Shown here piece by piece: positions 34,101-42,995 of a stretch of DNA of 64,000 nucleotides. The DNA comes from Lytechinus variegatus (lineage: Eukaryota > Echinodermata > Echinoidea > Temnopleuroida > Toxopneustidae), in assembly GCF_018143015.1 (NCBI RefSeq), contig NC_054751.1:16043292-16107291 (forward strand), given 5' to 3'. Position numbers and translations under genes: made by a program. How positions within the stretch are numbered: the stretch's first letter is position 1; each line of letters starts with the position of its first letter. The notes under the pieces are model-generated. The model was not told the DNA's origin and searched no databases. It worked only from the letters and a program-made list of their open reading frames with translations.

Positions 34101-36697
34101 ACCAAGCGTACGTCCACTAGGGCTATGCAGGATGACGTTAGGGCAAGATGCAGAATGCAGAATTTGTATTCCGGGTCCTTCCGCAACTTGTCCGGACATC
34201 CGTTAAGGAGTCCACACTGTGTCTTTGTTGTTCCTAAACACCTGGCGTTCGGGAAGGCCAAAACATTCCGTGTCAAAATTTTGGTGTCGAATAAAATTTC
34301 GACGCGGAAATCGACTCCTTGTCTGAAAATTAAATACATGAAAGAAAATCTGCTGACGATCCGCCGACATTCCTTAGAAAGTGTTGTGAGTTGCCACCTC
34401 TAATCCGGACAACTCCGAAAATTGCTTCCACGACCCTTCCATGCCTCCCAAGTCCTGTCCGTGTTCTAGTGGACATCTGCTTTTAAGCAGTTGTTGTCAA
34501 TAGCCTAAAAATCGTTTCCCTTTTGGGTGGGAAGAGAAAGGCACAACGGACGTCATGTTCATCACATCCTTAGTTAGTTTTCAAAAGCTATTTACCTCTC
34601 TCTCACTTCATTCTCCCTCTGATTGTGTCTTCATCCCTGACTCGTTTATATACAGTATCTCTGCATTTCTCCTCTAATTTAGTATGATTTGAATGTGATC
34701 CTAGTCGACTGGAGTGACGGAGCTCAGGGTCCTTACCGAGAGTGCCATCAGAGCACCCGGGTTGTCGGTCGAGAGATCGGACTACTGGCGCGTTTTCTTA
34801 ACCTCGAAACTGGCATGTATTACAGCGATCTTCACCTAGTAGGGATGAGTCTTGGTGCCCATGTTATGGGTTATGCCGGTGAATTCCTACCAGGAATTGC
34901 ACGCATCACAGGTAAAAAGTAAACAAATATATCAGGCTTTGAGAAAGTAAAGTGGAATTATTTATCCAAGGTTGGTCTGGCAAGTATTATTTTCCCCGAG
35001 GGGCGAAGCCCCGAGGGAAAGCCTTGCCAGTCCAACCGAGGATTAATAATTCCCACTATGCTTTCGAATGAAACGCCTGATATATTTGTTTTATATCCTA
35101 CTTTTAATAACTTATATCCAAAATCTATGTGCTGAGCTTGCAAAGTCCGGTTACTTGAGTTGAATTAACCACTTTTCTCCGAGCCATCGCGCTCAGCGGA
35201 ACGCAGATGAGTGCCTGCGCCGACGCATCGCTGGACTTGACCGGGAGAGAGAGAGCGCTGGCCGGTATACGCCCGAGAGTTTAGCTAGATATCTAGTTTG
35301 TGAAATAATGACGTCAGACCTCGATATATCCAAAAAAATATATCGAGGTCTGACGTCACGCAACATTATAGTTGAAATATATTCGGTCACATGATGCTAC
35401 TTGAACCAATCACTATACAGGATTTACTTATTGTAGGATATAATGATAAGTAGATATCCGCGAGTGATTTTTCTACAAGAAAAAGGAGAGAAAAAACAGA
35501 ATAGTGGAAAACAAGCGAAAAAATAAAGAAGAGCATTTACGTGATTTAAACAGAGGTTTGCCTTGTTATATTGTCGATGGATCTATTGAGGAATGTCATG
35601 TTGAATTCCAGTTCCCAAGCAGCCCTTTTCGCAGAGGGCCATCTACTAAAGCCTAAAAAACAATACCAAACTTCCTTAATTCGGACGTAACGGAGGCACT
35701 CTTTATATCCGATATTCTAAAGACTACATTATTTTATGTTTATGAAACAGGCTTAGATCCGGCAGGTCCTTATTTCCGTGACGAACGTTTCGATTTCCGT
35801 AACAACGGACCCGAATGTCGCCTTGATCCCACTGACGCCTTATTCGTTGACGTCATACATACCGATGCTAATGACGGGACAGGTCTCGGTCAGATGATGC
35901 AAGTAATAACCCTCTTTTCTGCTAATCGTGTTCAAAATCTCAGGTTCTCATGCCTTTTCTAAATAAAAAAAATCCAATATCAAATCCGAATTTATTCATA
36001 TTAGGCAGGAAAACATAACACAAGATTATCACATAGTTACTTTCATAAGTATGGATTAAATAATGGATACAAGTGTCAAATGATGTTGACAGAATATATA
36101 TTTTTTGTAAGGCTTAACAATGAAGGTCTCATGAATGACGATGACATACTCGCATATAGCGTGTTTCTTCAGCCAAACCTAAATTTATCTTAGACGAAGC
36201 CACTTTGATCTTATTGTCAACCTGAAAGAAGGATTCCGATTAGATCTGGTGATGAACCTTTTCTACCTTACTATCAATTAGTTTTTTTTTAATCTTAACT
36301 TCAAAATCAGATGATCGTAAAAACAATCTCAAATTTTAATGATCGATGGAAACAAAAGCAAAATACACAATCTATAATCTTTTATTTTCAGCTCGGGCAT
36401 CAAGATTTCTACCCTAACGGTGGGCGTCGTCAACCGGGGTGCAGGGACGTCGATTTCTGGTCGGGCTGCAGTCACCTCCGCGCTCTCAGCTTATTTGCAG
36501 ACACTGTGCGGTCACTCTCCTGCGAGTTTACCGCGGTACCATGCGATAGTTGGGCGCGGTATCAAGCCGGCACCTGCCGCGGCGAATGCGGACCGGGCGG
36601 TTGCGCTATCATGGGTTACCGCGCTGACCTGAATACCGCGGTTACGGGAAAGTTTTACCTGGACACCAACAAAGAGACTCCGTATTGCATTGCTTAA
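31161..36697 (+). CDS. Secreted pancreatic-lipase-family protein B (five exons)
   Basis: Exons 31161-31215, 33730-34013, 34683-34911, 35751-35902 and 36392-36697 join with the same phases as lipase A (1,0,1,0) to give 341 residues. A signal peptide starts MESLFAAILFLVTTASLQ. EVCFEDVGCF, IKTRFFLYTRKN, ISVHGY (oxyanion region) and LVDWSDGA follow. The nucleophile is S169 in GMSLGAH, with methionine where lipase A has histidine. D192 lies in GLDPAGPYF and H268 in GCSHLRA. The lid between C257 and C266 is eight residues and there is no PLAT domain; the chain ends FYLDTNKETPYCIA. Exon 2 is exactly 284 nt, as in lipase A, and exon 4 is 21 nt longer. It is a tandem duplicate of lipase A, about 4 kb downstream on the same strand, and well diverged from it. 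Probably a secreted phospholipase A1-like or neutral lipase. Confidence 0.88.
31497..32395. repeat. Degenerate GGCGCCAAATTGATGTTCGA repeats split by a MITE
   Basis: Units of about 30 bp (GGGGCGCCAATTTGATGTTT, GACTGGG) lie at 31497-31585 and resume at 32176-32395. The MITE at 31586-32175 sits between them, so it inserted into a pre-existing minisatellite. In intron 1 of lipase B. Confidence 0.65.
31586..32175. mobile_element. TTAA-type palindromic MITE (GGGATGGTCC ends), copy 1
   Basis: TTAAAGGGATGGTCC at the left equals the complement of the right end GGACCATCCCTTTAA. Inner arms carry AGTAGAATTCACTGAGCAAA and, inverted, TTTGCTCAGTGAACTCTACT, plus two GATGTCACATCTCCACTT-type blocks facing each other. 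Relatives are at 44875-45473 and 49351-49937. Confidence 0.85.
32735..32945. mobile_element. Diverged relative of the 26227-26523 MITE
   Basis: Shares TCAAGAACAGATTAAATGTA, GTCGAATGTCAAAGA, TGGGAGGTCTTTG and CGGAACAGCA..TTC.TCCTAAG blocks with 26240-26360. Ends are not clear. Confidence 0.5.
33290..33440. repeat. SINE-tail-like repeat, copy 2
   Basis: Matches 5352-5530: ATAGGATATTTATATTGCGC, ACATATCCACC, TTAGGTGCTCAAGGCGC, ATTACCCGGCTATAATAAGC. In intron 1 of lipase B. Confidence 0.55.
34921..35097. mobile_element. Inverted-repeat element in intron 3 of lipase B
   Basis: Outer arms AACAAATATATCAGGC / GCCTGATATATTTGTTTT enclose inner arms GGTTGGTCTGGCAAG / CTTGCCAGTCCAACC around a short GAGGGGCGAAGCCCCGAG hairpin. 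The left edge is only about 10 nt past the exon 3 donor. Confidence 0.65.
35309..35358. repeat. Perfect 21-bp hairpin with TGACGTCA at both ends
   Basis: TGACGTCAGACCTCGATATA(T), an 8-nt spacer CCAAAAAA, then the exact complement. TGACGTCA is the consensus CRE/ATF palindrome. It lies in intron 3 of lipase B and may belong to a transposon. Confidence 0.85.
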
Positions 36698-36771
36698 AGG
36701 GATTCCTTTTGAAGACAGATCAATGTACTTGCATGAACTGTCAGGCATTGGAAAATGAAGATTTGTTGATG

Positions 36772-36777
36772 ATTAAA
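36772..36777 (+). terminator. ATTAAA polyadenylation signal of lipase B (candidate)
   Basis: ATTAAA lies about 75 nt after the stop codon at 36695-36697; no AATAAA is closer. Confidence 0.4.
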
Positions 36778-36779
36778 AT

Positions 36780-37930
36780 GTTAGCATGAATTTTGGAGAG
36801 AAAAATATAATTTGACAATATGAGTACAATCTAACCTATCCTTGTTGGCAAGATACTTTTAACAGATATATATAGAGAGTGTGGTATTAGGCCTACTGTT
36901 CAAACTTGAAGTAATCTGATAATCCCCTACCGTTGAATAGGCTTATTTTAGGCAAATTACTTAAGGACTTTGTATAATCGTATCGGAGGAGGGGGGAAGG
37001 GTACTTGACTCGGGTGTCATTTTCCGGTGACGTGAAAGACAATAAGAAAAAATAACATATTTTAGAAATATATATCTTTAAAAGAGAGAGAGATAGATTC
37101 AGATTTCAAATTAAAGTTGTTTTATTTAATTTTTCAACCGAACACTAAATATTGGTTTGTTTATAATTACAATGAAACTTATATAGGAATATATATTGAG
37201 GTAGGTAGAATATATGATATTTTTCCATAAGAAACAAGAAAGTATTTTTATAAAGGTAAATTATCATAGACATTAGAAAGAGAGTTAAGGGAAGAGAAAG
37301 AGGGGTGTGAGATCATTCTTGACGAACAATTCAATAAATAAGCAACGTGTGTCAAAATATTGGACAGGTTCAATTTCAGCCGGAGCTTTCTCCGGTCAAA
37401 TATTGAAAGAGTGCCCAATGAGCCGTCATTGAAATTCACTTTTTTTTATGTTATCAAGCAATAGTGTATCATCGTTAAAAATATTTAAAGACCATGACAT
37501 ATCAAAGTAACAATAACAATATGGATTTTATGTATCATGATCGATTTCTCTTTGCTTCATGTTAATTTATTCCACACCTTGCGATTGTGGCTTGCACCCA
37601 CTTGATCAATAAAGAAAGAAATACATGTACCATTTTTACGAGGCCGCCATCATTTTCAAGCTTAACTGCTCACGATGGCGGTCTCCTGCATTCGTTTAAA
37701 CTGTTATTTTCTTTTAATTGAATATTGCTTCTTGTTGATATTTATTTTTCATTGCTTTATTATGGCATTTGCTTTATTGTTTTGTAAAACTTTAATGTAT
37801 CACCTAGATGTTATGTTGCATTATTTATCTTGAATGCAGAAATAAAATCAATCAATGAATCAAGTGCTTTCGTGTACAAACTAGTTAGTTTTGATTACAC
37901 TCTCGTCAAAAGGACGTTTGGATGGTGACG
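36780..37930. other. Gene-free stretch downstream of lipase B
   Basis: No supported gene. A short inverted repeat (GGCCGCCATC / GATGGCGGTC) is at 37642-37684. The end (TGCAGAAATAAAATCAATCA, 37838-37857) looks like the 3' tail of an unidentified retroposon or a polyadenylated transcript. Confidence 0.4.
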
Positions 37931-37932
37931 TA

Positions 37933-38158
37933 AAACGTCAATTCAATTCAAATAAATATTTATTTTCCTCCATTTTACAAAATTACTTCATTTTTGTTAA
38001 CAAAAATTCACTTCAAATCAATTTCCATAAAGAATATAAACAACCTATGTGTACAGAGGAAGGCGTAGGTCCCTAGAAGCACATGCTTGTAGCGGGATAC
38101 GCCTGTGGACAAAGAAATATATACAATACACAAAACACAATACAAAGATGAGAAGGTA
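37933..38158 (-). mobile_element. 5'-truncated copy of the 60.2-63.9 kb LINE 3' end
   Basis: Nearly identical to 60205-60425, including the terminal (ATTCA)n, CAAATCAATTTC.ATAAAGA, GAGGAAGGCGTA.GTCCCTAG and GCGGGATACGCCTGTGGACA. Only the 3' untranslated end is present, as expected after truncated reverse transcription. Confidence 0.85.
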
Positions 38159-38632
38159 CATCGATTCCCGGCCATACATAATTATCATATCGGCTCGATA
38201 CATTTGATTTTTTTTACATTGGAAATTGGGATCGCGCACACCCACACTCAAACACGCTTTTCAAATACGAGCCCCCTCCCCCCATGGAAAGTTTGTAATT
38301 TCGTAAATTTGTTGAGCAAGAACTGAATTTTGACCTATGAAGAATATCAACAGTGTCAACGACCACTCCACCCCCCCCCTCCCCCATGGTGGTCCACCAA
38401 GCTGAGCATATAATCACAAAATGATAAATATTACAAGGAATAGAGAGTGGGTGTCCATAAAAAGGGAGAGGGGAAAGAAATAGAGCGAAAAAAAAGACAG
38501 AGGTGGGGGCACGATAGGAGTGTGCTTGCGAGTTGATGGCGTGCGCCTTCGTGTGTGAGAGAGAGAGAGACACACAGAAATAACATATAGGCAGAGAGCA
38601 TGCTGGGAGAGAATGGGGGGCAGAAAGGCAAT

Positions 38633-38892
38633 TACACTCTTAAAAATTATTAGGTAAAAGTGCTCTATGAGGGTGATTATGTGTCCAACCAACATTGGGC
38701 ATTTCTTTGGGGTATTTATATTTGTCCAATGTGATGAAAATTTTGCCCATCCTAAAGTAATTGCTGCTTATTTTTTGAACTTTACTGGACAATATGCTTC
38801 CCATTTTGGGTAAAATACTGCCCCAAATTGGCTGGACACATAATAACCGTTTTAGTGGTACAATTTGTACCCAATATCTTATTATAAGTGTA
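38633..38892. mobile_element. MITE with TACACT..AGTGTA ends, copy 2
   Basis: Shares with 29821-30059 the ends, GATTATGTGTCCAAC, GTAATTGCTGCTT and GGACAATATGCTTCCCA blocks. Palindromic, non-coding. Confidence 0.75.
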
Positions 38893-39983
38893 TCATGATC
38901 TCTCCTTCATTTTCATTGCATATACCACTAGTGTAATGAACCAAAAAATGATGAGGGGGCCATACATTTGGCAATCGGGGAGAAATTAATACAAAAACAA
39001 ATCTAACTTTTTGGTAGATTTTGGATGATATTTGGAAAATATCATTCATCTCCTTTCCTTTTCTTGCATTCTCCCATTTTTTCTTGGTAGTAATTTTTCG
39101 GGGGCTCATGGCCTCCTATAAGGCCCAACTGTACGACAGTGTTGCACGCGGCGAGTAATGTTTTAACACCGGATTAGACGTGATAAATAACGGTGCACAA
39201 TCTAACCTTCTTAAGCTATGCAAAGAAACGTCCAGTCAACACATCATAAAGCACGATAAACACATCAAAGGGCATTTATTAGTGTGTCTCCCAAACATAA
39301 TAACACATTTCGTGTACATAAAAAAATGATTTGTATATACTCAAGTCAAGAATATTTCAGAAAATTTTAAGTACCTTAAAAAAAATAATAATCACCCGTA
39401 AGAAGATGTCGAGAAGAAGGTGATCATGAACAAAAAAGACAGCAAATTACATTTTTTTTATTTACCCAAACTCCCAAAACGCCTCCCCCCCCCCCCCTCC
39501 GACCTTTGTTGGAACCCTTTCCTCAATTTGTCGAGCATGTCCGAATTCCTCATGAGTGAGACAGAAGTATCAGTCTTCTGCGATGTTCAATGTAGCGGGA
39601 AGACGAAAGATTTTTTTTATTTCAAATCAAGATTGAATAGTCTGAGATTTTTTAACTGGACTTGGGTCGTAGTCTGTATTGGTAGAGCGGAGTCTTTATT
39701 GCATGTTTCTTGAGTTTATAAATAAGAATTTAAACTCTTCATGAATAATTTATGATGGATGAGTTTATGAAATCTCGAACAACGAAGAATGAGTTATTGG
39801 CTTCAGTCAAATTCTTTAACAAGGTTTGACTTTTTTGCAATACATCCTTTTTAAATGATTTGGGGTATCCTTTTCTTTACATATTTTATATTAATATTCT
39901 GCAAAATAAAAACAATCCAATTCAATGTTATCTAATCGATCTATCAATAAAAAATGTTTTCAAATTTCCACAAAAAATGGAAA
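38893..39983. other. Gene-free spacer
   Basis: No supported gene. A poly-C run is at 39486-39498. Short open frames here lack family motifs. Confidence 0.4.
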
Positions 39984-40071
39984 TCCGTCGAGCCGGATTC
40001 GAACCAGCGACCTAAGGATATCATTGCGTTCCCCCTACAGTCCTCCGCTCTACCAACTGAGCTATCGACGG
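39984..40071 (-). tRNA. tRNA-Tyr(GTA): tRNA-Tyr (anticodon GTA), intron-containing, copy 1
   Basis: Minus strand: acceptor CCGTCGA pairs with TCGACGG, discriminator A. The D arm is AGCTCAGTTGGTAGAGC, the anticodon arm has ACTGTAG.. with a 15-nt intron after the base following GTA, and the T arm is CTGGTTCGAATCCGG. A run of six T lies about 10 nt downstream, a Pol III stop. An intron is normal in eukaryotic tRNA-Tyr. All arms pair, so it looks functional. Confidence 0.93.
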
Positions 40072-40699
40072 TGTCACGATTCAAACGATTAAACCAAGGT
40101 AAACAATATGAATCATTCTCAGCCACACCTCTAGACCGATCATCGCTCTCGAATGACATATCATTGTAGTCGGCTTTGTTGGTGTAACCATGGTGTAACT
40201 GTATCACGACAACTTGATGAGACAATTGCGAGAATGCGTCACAAGACTTTGCCTCTTTCATTAATAGGAAATGTCCTGTTCCATGCAATTCGAACTTCTC
40301 TCTCTTTTTTTGATATTTTATTTTACAGAATTAGCCAGCCCTACATAAAACATATCGATCATTTATGAGAGATGGCAACTTACAAATGAAGATGAAGGCA
40401 TTAAATGAGTAAAGAAAAAAGATTTTGAAAAATAAAAAAATATTAGAAAGCCGCATATCGAGTATCGATCGAGGCAGACGAAAACAATAAACGCAACTTA
40501 AAAATGTGCGATGGGGGGGGGGTATTTCCGGGTGTGCAAGAGTAATTATTTTTCAAGCATTTTTGCTTACAATAGCAATCCATCTTCTGCTACCAATTTT
40601 ATGCTAAATGATAAATGTCTGATTCTTATTGTCAACATATATTTGTTATATATATGTTATATTATATTGTTATGTAGAAGAAAAATAAAATTAAATTCA

Positions 40700-40880
40700 A
40701 TCAAATACACGTTCAGTGGGTTATTAAGAAGCCACATTTTTGTCTCTATGTCAGTGCCTTGGTTTCCTTTTTTGTGGGGACATACTTGGTTTGGCGCTAC
40801 ATGGGGCAGGGCGATCCCCGATGTTTTTTTACAGAGGAAGAAAATTAAGGGAGGAAGTAACATGTGCATAAAAGACAGGT
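40700..40880 (+). other. Conserved TATA-preceded block, copy 1 (unknown small RNA or promoter)
   Basis: The segment CACGTTCAGTGGGTTATTAA ... GTGCCTTGGTTTCC ... ACATACTTGG, TGGCGCTACATGGGGCAGGG is repeated at 41573-41745 and 42245-42400. In the third, more diverged copy these words are still kept and an upstream TTATAAAAAAG lies about 30 nt before GTGCCTTGG. No known RNA family was recognised. Confidence 0.35.
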
Positions 40881-40984
40881 TCGTGGTCCTGTAATTCGAT
40901 GATACCCCTATAATTGGCACGAACTGTGATGCCAAGTTTACGTGCTTTAAAAGCCTGATTGTAATCCCTGATGATTTTTGTGCA

Positions 40985-41060
40985 TGTGTGAACGGGACAA
41001 AAGTTCTACATTGATTCGACGGAGACCGAATACTGTCAGTTCATACTAAATACCCCTTTT
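40985..41060. other. Conserved structured block, copy 1
   Basis: GTGAACGGGACAAAAGTTCT, ACATTGATTCGACGGAGACC, GAATACTGTCAGTTCATAC. It recurs at 41845-41920 and, inverted and outside the duplication, at 45958-46023. ATTCG and CGAAT can pair around an 8-nt loop; TGAAC and GTTCA can close an outer stem. Confidence 0.4.
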
Positions 41061-41103
41061 CGAGCGTATTTTTTTTCAAAAATAGATTAAATAAAAGGTG
41101 CTA

Positions 41104-41192
41104 TCCGCCGAGCCGGATTTGAACCAGCGACCTAAGGATGTCAGTTTTTATTCCACTACAGTCCTCCGCTCTACCAACTGAGCTATCGGCGG
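41104..41192 (-). tRNA. tRNA-Tyr(GTA): tRNA-Tyr (anticodon GTA), intron-containing, copy 2
   Basis: Acceptor CCGCCGA pairs with TCGGCGG, discriminator A. D arm and anticodon arm are as in copy 1 and the intron is 16 nt with a different sequence. The T loop reads GGTTCAAATCC. TTTT follows within about 10 nt downstream on the minus strand. Confidence 0.93.
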
Positions 41193-41572
41193 GAAGACGA
41201 TTTCCGAGGGATTGAAAATGTTCCTTAAATTACTAGTAATGTTGAAATCGCCAGTATTCAACTCCACTGGACCATTAGCAAATAGATATCGAAAAGACTA
41301 TATATTGATCTGCCTTCGGAGCTCTGTAACATTTGGCGGCCATAACTTTGAGCTTCCAAAGCAGAACAAATTCTGCTCATGCTATGTGTTCCGGTTTGTT
41401 CTTATTTTTCAAGCATTTTTGCTTACAATAGCAATCCATCTTCTGCTACCAATTTTATGCTAAATGATAAATGTCTGATTCTTATTGTCAACATATATTT
41501 GTTATATATATATATATATATATGTTATGTTATATTGTTATGTAGAAGAAAAAAAAATTAAATCCAATCAAA

Positions 41573-41745
41573 TACACGTTCAGTGGGTTATTAAGAAGCC
41601 ACATTATTGTCTCTATGTCAGTGCCTTCATTTCCTTTTTTTTTGGACATACTTGGTGTGGCGCTACATGGGGCAGGGCGATCCCCGATGTTTTTTTACAG
41701 AGGAAGAAAATTAAGGGAGGAAGTAACATGTGCATAAAAGACAGG
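41573..41745 (+). other. Conserved TATA-preceded block, copy 2
   Basis: Near-identical to copy 1 at 40700-40880, within duplication unit 2; same words in the same order. Confidence 0.35.
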
Positions 41746-41844
41746 TTCGTGGTCCTGTAATTCGATGATACCCCTATAATTGGCACGAACTGTGATGCCA
41801 AGTTTACGTGCTTTAAAAGCCTGATTGTAATCCCTGATGATTTT

Positions 41845-41920
41845 TGTGCATGTGTGAACGGGACAAAAGTTCTACATTGATTCGACGGAGACCGAATACT
41901 GTCAGTTCATACTAAATACC
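41845..41920. other. Conserved structured block, copy 2
   Basis: Identical to copy 1 across GTGAACGGGACAAAAGTTCT and GAATACTGTCAGTTCATAC, within duplication unit 2, 50-130 nt downstream of tRNA-Tyr copy 3 on its strand. Confidence 0.4.
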
Positions 41921-41970
41921 CCTTTTCGAGCGTATTTTTTTTTCAAAAATAGATTAAATAAAAGGTGCTA

Positions 41971-42059
41971 TCCGCCGAGCCGGATTTGAACCAGCGACCT
42001 AAGGATGTCAGTTTTTATTCCACTACAGTCCTCCGCTCTACCAACTGAGCTATCGGCGG
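41971..42059 (-). tRNA. tRNA-Tyr(GTA): tRNA-Tyr (anticodon GTA), intron-containing, copy 3
   Basis: Identical to copy 2 including the 16-nt intron, as expected from the recent tandem duplication. Pol III T-run is present downstream. Confidence 0.93.
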
Positions 42060-42244
42060 GAAGACGATTTCCGAGGGATTGAAAATGTTCCTTAAATTAC
42101 TAGTAATGTTGAAATCGCCAGTATTCAACTCCACTGGACCATTAGCAAATAAATATCGAAAAGACTATAATCCGCCTTCAGAGCTCTGTAATTTTTGGCG
42201 GCCATAACTTGGAAAACAATTGGCTTCCAAAATAGAACAAATAC

Positions 42245-42400
42245 ACGTTCAATGGGTTATAAAAAAGCCACAGGTTTGTCTCCATCAGTGCCTTGGTTTC
42301 CTTTTGTTGGACATACTTGGTGTGGCGCTACATGGGGCAGGGTGATACCCGATAGTAGTGATGATACCTCAAGTAGTGATGAAAAAGGGAAAAGATAATA
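42245..42400 (+). other. Conserved TATA-preceded block, copy 3 (diverged flanks)
   Basis: Keeps CACGTTCAATGGGTTATAAA, TCAGTGCCTTGGTTTCCTTT and TGGCGCTACATGGGGCAGGG while flanks differ more. GGGCGATCCCC of the other copies is GGGTGATACCC here, which gives a better small hairpin. Confidence 0.35.
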
Positions 42401-42852
42401 AAAATATAACGAAAATGAAAGGGGGAGAGAGAGGTGTGCATAAAAAGACACGTTTGTGGTCCTGTAAGAATACCCCTGTAATTGGTACTGAACTATTGGG
42501 ATGCCAAGTTTACACTTACCAAACGCTCTTGATATGGAGTATGTAACTTATTGAGATGAGGTTCATTGAGAACGAGATAGAATATAGATATCACTTACTG
42601 TCTGTCGTCTTAATAGTCTGTATTATTTTTTTACAGACGGCATCTGACGAAGTCTAAAGCTATAAGAAGTATGGTTCCCTGTGTCATCATCTGTGTTGAC
42701 CCTCATCTAAATATAGATAAAAAAATATGTAGATAATATATATTGATATGCGTTTATATTATCATTAATTGAACATTTTGTGCATGATGTTTGCTGCCCT
42801 CTCACAACACTGAATTCATTTTTAATACCACTTTAACTTTTAATACCATTTT

Positions 42853-42995
42853 AACTGGGCGTTGTGGCGTGCGCCAGTAATCCAAGCTGTGGGGAAGTTA
42901 CAGATTGATGCAGAGGTTCGAGGTTCGAGCCCTGGTCACGTCTTTCGGATAGTGACGTTAAAGGTCGGTCCCAGACGTAAATAATCATATCTGAT
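42853..42995 (+). repeat. SINE with 7SL/Alu-like head
   Basis: The start GGGCGTTGTGGCGTGCGCCA, GTAATCCAAGCT closely follows the order of the 7SL RNA Alu domain (GGGCGCGGTGGCGCGTGCCTGTAGTCCCAGCT in mammals). A tRNA-type box B, GAGGTTCGAGCCCTGG, comes about 60 nt later, then CACGTCTTTCGGATAGTGAC. The tail reads AAATAATCATATCTGATTGA. Chimeric SINE is the simplest reading. Confidence 0.5.

Larger units (their letters stand above)
40540..42250. repeat. Tandem duplication (about 0.86 kb unit) carrying tRNA-Tyr genes
   Basis: About 40540-41400 and 41400-42250 are near-identical; the tRNA genes in them are 867 bp apart. Unit landmarks in order: TTTTTCAAGCATTTTTGCTT, an (AT)n tract longer in unit 2, ATACACGTTCAGTGGGTTAT, ACATGGGGCAGGGCGATCCC, ACGGGACAAAAGTTCTACAT, and the tRNA. 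A third, diverged partial unit (42230-42540) retains the first conserved block but no tRNA. Confidence 0.88.

Noticed and set aside
34077-34403. 108-codon open frame in lipase B intron 2
   Set aside because: No family motifs, lies wholly within an intron with consistent flanking splice sites, and the opposite strand is open as well.
40780-40830. U1 snRNA gene
   Set aside because: ATACTT and TGGCGCTA recall a U1 5' end, but the ACCTG splice-site pairing segment is absent and no later U1 domain or Sm site follows.
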